Origin: Sulfuritalea sp.
GTDB taxonomy: Bacteria; Pseudomonadota; Gammaproteobacteria; Burkholderiales; Rhodocyclaceae
Reading direction: 5' to 3'
Assembly (NCBI GenBank): GCA_016712985.1
Contig: JADJQA010000022.1
Span: forward strand, 1 to 54,568
Length of the DNA: 54,568 nt
In this document: positions 48,193-54,568 of the stretch, piece by piece
Position numbering within the stretch: the first letter of the stretch is position 1
Layout: each line of letters begins with the position of its first letter
Position numbers and translations under genes: made by a program
Notes under the pieces: model-generated
What the model saw: the letters and a program-made list of their open reading frames with translations, nothing else
Told to the model about the DNA's origin: nothing
The model's database searches: none

Positions 48193-48240
48193 GCTCTCTC
48201 CGTACCCCCGTATCTCGCCTAAGGATCCACTGAACAAGTC

Positions 48241-48310
48241 CATCACACCGGCGAAGGCCGGTGTCCAGATCCTTGAAAACACTGGATTCCGGCTTTCGCC
48301 GGAATGACGG
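48241..48310. repeat. REPIN-like inverted REP pair
   Basis: CATCACACCGGCGAAGGCCG with GTGTCCAG, then facing TGGATTCCGGCTTTCGCCGG with AATGACGG. Same two palindromes as at 18149-18217 in opposite order. It lies 50 bases after the PRC-barrel gene. Confidence 0.7.
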
Positions 48311-48484
48311 ATTTGGACTTGATCAGCATTTCCCTAAAAGGTACGGGGGGTTCTGCTTCAACGCATTTTCCGCTGATTTTTCTACGACGTTCCTTATCGA
48401 AGCAGTTGCCATGAAGCGGAAAGCGTGAGCGGCAATCTTCCGTCGCATTCAATTGCAATATCTATTCTTTAACTGGAGAGCCAC

Positions 48485-48855
48485 ATGGAAAATACAACTT
48501 TTGCAAATCCCACGAATACTTTTGGAAACCTGCCTCCTGACGACAACATGCTGAGCAAGACGACGCCAGGTGTTCTGGCGGCCGCCAGGCTGCCGCAGAT
48601 GCCGCGGATATCGCGGCGCGCAAGGCCATGCCCGCAATTGATCAGGTTGCCGCAATGGCACACCAGGCGGTGGATAAGGCGGCCGCGTCAGCCGCTCCGG
48701 CGGTCGATTGGATTGGTGAGCAGGGCGAAAGTCTGAATGCCACACAAAAGAAGCTGGTTTCGGATGCTTCCGCCTATATCGCGGCGAATCCACTCATGTC
48801 CGTGGGTGTAGCCGTGCTCGCGGGCTTTGTGATCAGCCGCGTGATTCGCAACTGA
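48485..48855 (+). CDS. DUF883 (ElaB/YqjD-like) protein, one frameshift
   Basis: ATG 48485 after CTGGAGAGCCAC starts MENTTFANPTNTFGNLPPDD. After a shift near 48580 the conserved part follows: MPAIDQVAAMAHQAVDKAAA, SAAPAVDWIGEQGESLNATQ, KKLVSDASAYIAANPLMSVG and the C-terminal anchor VAVLAGFVISRVIRN. The charged helix plus C-terminal membrane segment is the DUF883 layout; E. coli YqjD and ElaB associate with ribosomes at the inner membrane in stationary phase. The next genes are YqjE-like and a further small membrane protein, a conserved trio. Confidence 0.82.
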
Positions 48856-48942
48856 ATTGCGCACCGTGGAGTTTGCACGCCGCCTTCACGGGCGGCGTCA
48901 ATTCCTTGGACGTCGTAACACCAGCATTTGCGGGGGTAGGCA

Positions 48943-49362
48943 ATGAAGGTAGATTCGCAAATGGGCGATCCTCGTGTGGCGACGCAGGTACCGCCTTCGG
49001 GTGTGCTTGACGAACTGTCGAAGCTGCTCGCGTTCGCGCGAGAAACACTCACCGGCTTTCTCGAACTCGTGTCACTTGAAGCTCGGCGCGCTGCACTGGG
49101 TCTGGTTTGGATGATTGTGGGCGGGCTCGTTGCAAGCATCTTCATCGTAACGGCATGGGCGGGTTTGATGGCGGCGCTTGCGATGTACATTGTTTCACTG
49201 GGAATGCTTCCCCTCGCGGCGGTGATTGTGGTGGCTGCCGTCAACCTGATTTCCGGTGCCGGAATGCTGTATTGGTGCATCGCTCTGAGCCGTCACCTGC
49301 TTTTCTCGGCGACGCGTCGGCAGTTGGCGGGCGCTGCCTTGGTCAGGCCCGCCGCGCCATGA
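48943..49362 (+). CDS. YqjE/holin-superfamily membrane protein
   Basis: 139 residues: MKVDSQMGDPRVATQVPPSG, LLAFARETLTGFLELVSLEA, then membrane helix GLVWMIVGGLVASIFIVTAW and helix LPLAAVIVVAAVNLISGAGM. An amphipathic ELxxLExRxA helix before two membrane spans fits the phage-holin-family/YqjE group found downstream of DUF883 genes. Its TGA overlaps the next ATG (ATGA at 49359). Intact. Confidence 0.72.
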   Translation: MKVDSQMGDPRVATQVPPSGVLDELSKLLAFARETLTGFLELVSLEARRAALGLVWMIVGGLVASIFIVTAWAGLMAALAMYIVSLGMLPLAAVIVVAAVNLISGAGMLYWCIALSRHLLFSATRRQLAGAALVRPAAP

Positions 49363-49652
49363 TGCGATTTCCTACATTGGCTGCCATCGATGCGGCCGAA
49401 TCGCGCCTAGTTCAGTCCAAGCTCAACGTCCGACTGAGTGTGGACCGAACTCGATCAGCCCTGCGTGCTGCCATCGCGCGGCCATCAACGTTGGTGCTTG
49501 TCGCGGTGGTGTCGGGTATCTCGGCATTTTTGCTCTTGCACCGCCGTGGTACCGCCGTCAAAAGCGTGCCGAACAACACGGACTCCACAATCAGAGCGGC
49601 CAGCCGAAGCCTTGTCGGAACGTTGGTCTCGATGTATGGCGCACGGTGCTGA
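49359..49652 (+). CDS. Small membrane protein, third gene of the DUF883 cluster
   Basis: 97 residues: MMRFPTLAAIDAAESRLVQS, VDRTRSALRAAIARPSTLVL, membrane segment VAVVSGISAFLLLHRRG and tail TIRAASRSLVGTLVSMYGAR. One hydrophobic helix in the middle. The position and ATGA overlap match the YqjK slot of yqjD-yqjE-yqjK operons, but sequence similarity is not obvious to me. Intact. Confidence 0.55.
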   Translation: MMRFPTLAAIDAAESRLVQSKLNVRLSVDRTRSALRAAIARPSTLVLVAVVSGISAFLLLHRRGTAVKSVPNNTDSTIRAASRSLVGTLVSMYGARC

Positions 49653-49892
49653 CCTTGGTCCTTCAGCGTGGCGCGGCCGCAGCGAAACAGAGCGGGTCGC
49701 GCGTCAACGCCGACATGCCGAGCACTTCGGCCACTGGCGCTACCGCAATCACTGAGCATGGCAGTACCGGTCCGGGTCAGTAAGCGATAGTGCCCGGAGA
49801 CCTCCAAACCCATGTGTTGGTTACCGCACAGACGCAAGTTGCCGAGGACCTTAGTATGCAATCGGTGCACCAAACAGGGAGCACAGCATTCC

Positions 49893-50268
49893 ATGCCTAA
49901 GGCGCAGCAAAATTAAAGCACCGAAAATACTTCCGTGGATCGCCCATAAAGATGGCATCAGCGACGAACTCGCGCTCAATCTTTGGCGCCGTGCCGCACG
50001 AGAAGCCGAAGAGTTGAGCAGTTGCTGCGACAGTTCGGACTATTATGGCCTGGCCGTCAGTCGATTCATTGAGCGGGCAGACGATGAGGGCAAGAAGGGT
50101 GCACAGCGCGACTTGCTTGCCCGTCTACCGATCATTCCAGGCGCAAGCTGGATCTTGCGCGAGCAAAGCCGCCTCTGGCAAGCAAATCTGCTTGCGTCAC
50201 AAAAGGCCTACCGTTTCTGGCTGTCCAACCTGAGATACCCCTTCCCCGGCCAGAAACTGGTCGCCTGA
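49893..50268 (+). CDS. Conserved hypothetical protein, one frameshift
   Basis: ATG 49893 gives MPKAQQN, and removal of one T in AAAATTAAAG keeps a frame KAPKILPWIAHKDGISDELA, LNLWRRAAREAEELSSCCDS, SDYYGLAVSRFIERADDEGK, LPIIPGASWILREQSRLWQA and the C-terminal FWLSNLRYPFPGQKLVA. About 124 residues. The GISDELALxLWRRA and SDYYGLAVxRFI blocks occur in short hypothetical proteins of betaproteobacteria. No known function; soluble and acidic in the middle. Confidence 0.6.
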
Positions 50269-50361
50269 ACATCCGTCATGCGAATGCCATGATGGCGTCG
50301 GCAGACGCCAATTCATGGCACGGAGCGCTGCCTGGTAACGCCGGGAGCCATTGACTGTGAT

Positions 50362-50676
50362 TCACCATCGCCCACCCTCGGCGGGCTCTGGCGTCAGTGC
50401 GAAGTCGCGCTTCGATCTCCAGAAGACGAGCGTGCCGATCAGCACTATGGCGTCGGTGGCCGAGGTAGCGCTGCCGATCATGCCGTTCTGTGCGGCATCG
50501 CCCAGGATCACCACGAACAGGAAGTCGCTGATGCCCAACGATCCCACGTCGCGCCGCAGGACGAAGCGCAGGAGCATGAAGAGAAACCAGTACAAGAGCG
50601 TACCGCGCAGGATCAACTCCAGCGGTGATACCGTGAAGGAGAAAATGCCTTCCAGGTCGAAGTCGAAGATATTCAC
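50362..50676 (-). CDS. DUF421 (YetF-like) membrane protein, truncated
   Basis: From GTG 50676: VNIFDFDLEGIFSFTVSPLE, LILRGTLLYWFLFMLLRFVL, RRDVGSLGISDFLFVVILGD and AAQNGMIGSATSATDAIVLI. This is the N-terminal membrane part of DUF421/YetF proteins (GxxxxxDFLFVVILGDAAQNGM is diagnostic). After GTLVFW the frame becomes RSKRDFALTPEPAEGGRW and stops, so the cytoplasmic C-terminal domain (normally another 60-130 residues) is missing. A base shift at about 50410 or a real truncation would explain it. Confidence 0.75.
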   Translation of the reverse strand: MNIFDFDLEGIFSFTVSPLELILRGTLLYWFLFMLLRFVLRRDVGSLGISDFLFVVILGDAAQNGMIGSATSATDAIVLIGTLVFWRSKRDFALTPEPAEGGRW

Positions 50677-50850
50677 CGGATGCTAGCGCTCATGCACGGA
50701 CATTGGGCGGGCTCTGGTCCTGTGTCTGTTCGCTGGGCCACAAAGCACGGTGTCGGTCGCCAGCCGACTGAGTCTGGCGCGCGGTCATCGGCCCGGGGCG
50801 CTTGCCAACACGATGAGCGGTGGCACGCAGAGTTGTGCTTCTGTTATTGC

Positions 50851-51693
50851 TCAGAGTGCACTGCTCGAAAACGTGTCGCAGTCCCGCGGGCGGCCGGATT
50901 CCATGCCGCGCTTGAACCAGCGCACTCGCTGCTCCGATGAACCGTGGGTAAACGACTCGGGCACGATGCGGCCCTGGGCCTGCTGTTGCAGGCGATCGTC
51001 GCCGATGGCGGTCGCGGCGTTGAGCGCTTCGGCGATATCGCCGGAGCCCAGTTGATTCATGGTGCCCGCGTGGTGGCCCCACACGCCCGCATAGCAGTCG
51101 GCCTGCAATTCCATGCGTACGGAAGTCCCGCTCGATCCAGTGGCGGACGGCCCGCCGCGCGCCACGTCCAACTTCTGCAAAGTGCCAGTGAGCTTCTGAA
51201 CGTGGTGGCCTACCTCGTGGGCGATCACGTAGGCTTGGGCAAAGTCACCCGGGGCGCGAAAACGCTCTTGCAGGTCGCGGAAGAACGCGAGGTCAATGTA
51301 GAGCTTCTCATCGCCGTTGCAATAGAAGGGGCCGCTGGCCGATTGCCCTCTGCCGCAAGCTGAGCGCACCTGCCCGTCGTAGAGCACGGGCGTCGGCGGG
51401 CGGTATTGGTTGTTCGACTGCTGGAAAATCTTTCCCCACACAGCCTCCGTGCTGCCGAGAACCTTGGCGACGAACTGCCCCATCTCGTCCGCAGGCGCGC
51501 CCCTGGGCGCCGCGCGCGTTTCCTGCTGGGGGGCGACCTGCTCCGCCACGCTCATCAAGGTGCTGGGATCGAAACCCAAGAAGTAACCGATGAGCGCGAT
51601 AACGACTCCGCCCACGCCCAGCCCACCGCCGACCATGCCGATACCCCGTCGATCCTCGACGTTGCTGCTGGCCTGCTGATCGCCTAGTTGCAT
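50851..51693 (-). CDS. Neutral zinc metallopeptidase (YpfJ-like)
   Basis: 280 residues from ATG 51693 (GGAGGAAAT upstream): MQLGDQQASSNVEDRRGIGM, membrane segment VGGGLGVGGVVIALIGYFLG, GEIR-equivalent TEAVWGKIFQQSNNQYRPPT, SACGRGQSASGPFYCNGDEK, zinc site AYVIAHEVGHHVQKLTG (HExGHH), MELQADCYAGVWGHHAG (Glu ligand) and SFTHGSSEQRVRWFKRGMES. This is the YpfJ/UPF0 'neutral zinc metallopeptidase' family, about 280-290 residues: membrane-anchored with a periplasmic catalytic domain. The substrate is unknown. Intact, followed upstream by the YidB-like gene. Confidence 0.9.
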   Translation of the reverse strand: MQLGDQQASSNVEDRRGIGMVGGGLGVGGVVIALIGYFLGFDPSTLMSVAEQVAPQQETRAAPRGAPADEMGQFVAKVLGSTEAVWGKIFQQSNNQYRPPTPVLYDGQVRSACGRGQSASGPFYCNGDEKLYIDLAFFRDLQERFRAPGDFAQAYVIAHEVGHHVQKLTGTLQKLDVARGGPSATGSSGTSVRMELQADCYAGVWGHHAGTMNQLGSGDIAEALNAATAIGDDRLQQQAQGRIVPESFTHGSSEQRVRWFKRGMESGRPRDCDTFSSSAL

Positions 51694-51845
51694 ATTTCCT
51701 CCCGCGTGTTTTGGTCTTTTTCCTGCAGACTGGGCAGGCCATGTCCGAGACCAGCCCGTTTTACCCAGCGTGTCGAAGTCATGTTGTCTGCTTTCTCGCG
51801 AACGCTGTATTCGTGGAGTAGGGGAGATTTGCTTCAATCTCGAAG

Positions 51846-52328
51846 CTAGATCAACCGCGCCGCCTCGTCTTCTGTGGGCAGCCGGCCTCCGGGCGTCAAT
51901 TTGTCCACCGCTGCCGGTAGTTCCCGTGTCAGCCTCGATAGCAGCTCTTCCCGCGAGAGACCGGTGCGCTCCGATAGCGTGTTCAGCGCATCGGGACCGA
52001 TCGCCTGCTCCAGTTGATCTGTCCGGAGCTGTTGATTGGGACCGGTGTTGACCCAGGAATCCGCAGCCTGGCCGTGGCCGTTCTGCCTGAAACGATCGAC
52101 CAGGTCGCGCAGCCCGCCGCTCAATACGCTCCCGGCACTCGCACCGCCGAGGAGCCCGCCCAACTTGTCGAGCACTCCGCCCTGACCCTGCTGATCGTAA
52201 GGGCCTGGTTTGCCCCCCGGCTCTTGCTTCCGCCCCTCAAACACTTCGGCGATCTTGTCGCGGTGCTGATAACCCGCGACTGCGAGAAGTCCCAAAAGTG
52301 CAACCATCGACGGCATTCCTTGGCTCAT
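51846..52328 (-). CDS. YidB/DUF937 family protein
   Basis: 160 residues from ATG 52328 (AGGAGAAATGA upstream): MSQGMPSMVALLGLLAVAGY, QHRDKIAEVFEGRKQEPGGK, LDKLGGLLGGASAGSVLSGG, LRDLVDRFRQNGHGQAADSW, VNTGPNQQLRTDQLEQAIGP and TGLSREELLSRLTRELPAAV. LxxLvxxFxxxGxGxxxxSWVxxGxNxxixxxqlxxalG is the YidB/DUF937 core. It may be membrane-associated through the first 20 residues. Function is not established. The region just upstream of its start is replaced by the GC block. Intact. Confidence 0.85.
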   Translation of the reverse strand: MSQGMPSMVALLGLLAVAGYQHRDKIAEVFEGRKQEPGGKPGPYDQQGQGGVLDKLGGLLGGASAGSVLSGGLRDLVDRFRQNGHGQAADSWVNTGPNQQLRTDQLEQAIGPDALNTLSERTGLSREELLSRLTRELPAAVDKLTPGGRLPTEDEAARLI

Positions 52329-52437
52329 TTCATTTCTCCTTTGTATGCTGCCTGTGTGGAACACAACCGCGCCATTTTCCGGAGGAACCAAGCGACAGTC
52401 GCTGACCATTGGTGTAGTAGCGTGAAATATTCATCGG

Positions 52438-53184
52438 GACTTCGGGGGCCGCGGCCGGGGGGGGCCGGGGGGGCCGGGGCCCCCGGGGCCCGGGGGGCCG
52501 GGGGGCGGGCGGGGGGGCCCCGCCCCCGGCGGGGGCCGCCGTGGGGGGGGCGGCCCGCGGGCGGCGGGGGGGCGGGCCGCGGGGCCCGGGGCCCAAGCGG
52601 GCACGGTCTGGCGCGCGACGCACCGGGAGCCCGGCAGGGACGCACGGGGGGCGCGGCAGAGCGGGCAAGGGGGGCGCGCCCGGGGGGCCCCGAGACGGCC
52701 AACCCGGGCCGACACCGCCGGCGGGGCGAGGAGCGCGCGGCGCGGGCGGAGCGGGCGGCGGAGGAGCGCGCGCGCCCCCGCGCGCGGCGCAGGAGGCCGC
52801 GAGCCGCGCCGCCGCGACGGGCGGCGGCGCGCCGGGGGGGACAACCGCGGGCCCCGGCGGGGCACCGGCGGGCGGGGCACCGCGGGCGCCGGGCAAGCCG
52901 GGCCGCCGCCGGGAGGGCAGGGGCGCAGGGCCCGCCGCGGCGCCGGAGCGCCCGGACGGCGCCGCGCGCCCGCCGCCCGCCCGGGCGGCCACGGGCGCGG
53001 ACCCCGCGCCGCCCGCGCGCCGCCGGCGGCGCGCGCCGCCCGGCGACCCCGGGCCGGGCCGCGCGCGGGGCGCCCGGGCCCAGGGCGCCCGCGACCGGGC
53101 GTTGTCCCCGCGGCCGGCGGGGGGGCCGCCGCGACCCGCCCCCGGGGCCCCCGCGCCGGCGCCCCGCCTCGGCCCGGTGGCGCC
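52438..53184. other. GC-only low-complexity block
   Basis: About 750 bases that are almost entirely G and C, without the long pure G-runs of the 33.8 kb block but with similarly sharp borders. All frames are open on long Ala/Gly/Pro/Arg stretches that resemble no protein. It separates the YidB and GlsB genes and may replace the YidB promoter. Probably a sequencing or consensus artefact. Confidence 0.75.
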
Positions 53185-53229
53185 GTTTAGGTCCTCGTTC
53201 GGATACATAACTCTGCGCAAGACGCACGA

Positions 53230-53490
53230 CTACCCCTGGTCGCGCCGCTTGGCGATGACCCCCCAGACAAAAAGAAGGACAATGGCACCGACGACGGCGC
53301 CGATGAGCCCGGCACCCTGGCCAGGCGCATACCATCCAAGCGCTTGGCCGAGATAGCTCGCAATGACCGCTCCCACTATCCCGAGGATCGTCGTCAACAC
53401 GAAACCCGAGGGCTCGTTGCTGCCCGGCATAATGAATTTTGCGATCACGCCTGCGATAAAGCCAATGATAATCGTCCAAATAATACCCAT
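53230..53490 (-). CDS. GlsB/YeaQ/YmgE family membrane protein
   Basis: 86 residues from ATG 53490 (GGAGTAGACC upstream): MGIIWTIIIGFIAGVIAKFI, MPGSNEPSGFVLTTILGIVG, AVIASYLGQALGWYAPGQGA and GLIGAVVGAIVLLFVWGVIA with tail KRRDQG. Three glycine-rich membrane segments and the MPGxxxPxGFxxTxxLGIxGA motif define the transglycosylase-associated (GlsB/YeaQ) family, induced by acid, osmotic or stationary stress. Intact. Confidence 0.93.
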   Translation of the reverse strand: MGIIWTIIIGFIAGVIAKFIMPGSNEPSGFVLTTILGIVGAVIASYLGQALGWYAPGQGAGLIGAVVGAIVLLFVWGVIAKRRDQG

Positions 53491-53781
53491 GGTCTACTCC
53501 TATGAGCGGCTCGGTGAGCCGCAGCACACGATGACTCGGGATTGCCATCTTTTCTGTGCGCCACCACACATAATGCAAGGACGTGTACTGAAGGCATGGT
53601 AGATCGGGCAGCGACTCACACGGCCCAACACTTAATTACATTTCAGTTGGGGCAGCTTACACATTCCACGGATTACAAAGACATACTAGAGCGCCATTAG
53701 CAGTGGCTCGATTGTGCCTGCGTCGCGTGCTGTCTCTTTTGTTCGCCTCCGTCTCAAGGATTGTCACACAAGGAGTTCCAA

Positions 53782-54384
53782 TGAAACATGTAACCGGATT
53801 TATCGCCGCTGCACTAATGTTCGGCAGCGCTTTGGCCCAACAGGTGGCCCCCGATCTTCTGATTAAGAACGTCACCAAAGACGTGCTCGATATCGTGAGC
53901 AAGGACCAGGACATCCAAAACGGAAATACTGCCAAGGCAATTGCGCTTGTCGAAGCCAAGGTATTGCCGGACTTCGATTTTCAAAGGATTACAGCGCTCG
54001 CTCTCGGCAAGGAATGGCGCAATGCCACGCCGGACCAGCAATCGGCGTTGACGTCCGAATTTAGAACATTGCTGGTTCGTACCTATTCCTGCAACGACTA
54101 TATCAAAATCATTGATTGACAAACCGACCAAGGTAGTCGGTGACGCGACTGACGTGACTGTTCGCACCGAAATCAAACAGCCAGGAACCACGTCAGTTTC
54201 CATTGACTACGCCATGGAGAGGGTTGTGGCGACATGGAAAGTGTATGACATTACCGTCAGCGGGATCAGCCTGGTAATGAGTTTTCGCGATCAATTTGCC
54301 CAAGAAGTCCTCAGAGGAGGCATTGATGGACTCATCAAGACCCTGCACTCGAAAAATGAAGCTAAGAGCAGAAGCGTAGGTTAA
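53782..54384 (+). CDS. mlaC: MlaC/Ttg2D-type phospholipid-binding protein, frameshifted
   Basis: ATG 53782 after AAGGAGTTCCA gives the signal peptide MKHVTGFIAAALMFGSALAQ. Then APDLLIKNVTKDVLDIVSKD, VEAKVLPDFDFQRITALALG, KEWRNATPDQQSALTSEFRT and LLVRTYSCNDYIKI. After a shift and a stop near 54119 the frame changes to DATDVTVRTEIKQPGTTSVS, WKVYDITVSGISLVMSFRDQ and FAQEVLRGGIDGLIKTL, the MlaC C-terminal half. About 200 codons. MlaC carries phospholipid between the OmpC-MlaA and MlaFEDB complexes. No other mla genes are in the window. One indel near 54110 would restore it. Confidence 0.85.
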
Positions 54385-54486
54385 GACGCTATGGCTGCGG
54401 GGTAGATGGTCTTTCAGGTGGATACTGATTGCGTCCGCTACGGCAGTCTGGACTTTGTGGCAGGTTGAATTCGGTGCAGCGACAGG

Positions 54487-54567
54487 TCATCGTCGCTGCG
54501 TGATGATCACGAGTTCAGGCTGCTGCTCGAAGCGCCGCACCTCGCACAGCGCCTCATTCAGACTCAT
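54487..54567 (-). CDS. Partial or very short minus-strand frame at the window edge
   Basis: Reads MSLNEALCEVRRFEQQPELV then IITQRR and a stop. It may be the C-terminus of a gene starting outside the window. Not enough to name it. Confidence 0.2.
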   Translation of the reverse strand: MSLNEALCEVRRFEQQPELVIITQRR

Positions 54568-54568
54568 C

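Noticed and set aside
52325..53578. Several 150-400 codon frames across the GC-only block
   Set aside because: Open on both strands, with Ala/Arg/Gly/Pro only, and overlapping real YidB and GlsB genes; an artefact of missing A/T stops.

Overview
The window looks like chromosomal DNA of a betaproteobacterium, probably of the Rhodocyclales or Nitrosomonadales type. The grounds are high GC, a phasin beside a PHA synthase fragment, AcnA-type aconitase, class II fumarase, Fe-SOD, a hybrid peroxiredoxin-glutaredoxin, and many REP-like palindromes between genes. The order-level placement is inference. Many recognisable genes are split by one- or two-base shifts, often in homopolymers, and two blocks are almost pure G/C. 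This looks more like an unpolished assembly than mass pseudogenisation, so single indels below are treated as possible sequence errors. Larger losses (zwf, PssA-like, PhaC, antiporter) are harder to explain that way.

Layout. 1-4.5 kb: phosphoketolase (partial), transaldolase, convergent aminopeptidase and alpha/beta hydrolase, zinc-ribbon protein. 4.7-6.8 kb: two exported low-complexity proteins (one a collagen-like lipoprotein), a composite repeat and a coiled-coil protein. 7-12.4 kb: a CheB-CheR-PAS fusion overlapping a PAS hybrid histidine kinase. 12.4-16.6 kb: small stress-type proteins, a Lys/Ala-rich exported protein, a phosphotransferase-HAD pair, repeats. 16.6-21.1 kb: fumC and acnA, divergent. 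21.3-25.4 kb: small membrane and redox proteins (DUF1003, FMN reductase, OsmC) and a RibD-C reductase. 25.5-27.7 kb: gnd, a zwf remnant and pgl. 27.8-33 kb: folE, sodB, a CheB domain, a CcoQ-like peptide, the Prx-Grx hybrid and a lipoamide-dehydrogenase-like flavoprotein. 33-36.7 kb: broken GGDEF gene, poly-G block, PHA-related genes. 36.9-43.4 kb: AbrB/PIN pair and a kaiC-kaiB-hybrid kinase-LuxR regulator operon. 43.9-47.6 kb: AsmA, SDR-like protein, third composite repeat, PssA-like remnant. 47.7-54.4 kb: PRC-barrel, DUF883, YqjE-like, DUF421, YpfJ-type metallopeptidase, YidB, GlsB and MlaC.

The gene content joins central carbon metabolism (phosphoketolase and pentose phosphate steps, two TCA enzymes), PHA storage, peroxide/superoxide defence, envelope stress and dense two-component signalling.

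The most unusual structures are two families of composite non-coding repeats. Family R1 (three copies) carries an inner segment of about 150 bp between 21-bp inverted repeats, and that segment is flipped in one copy. Family M (three copies) is a 142-172 bp MITE-like element with inverted ends, and each copy is bounded by a perfect but different 8-bp direct repeat. Both families contain a REPIN-like palindromic core.
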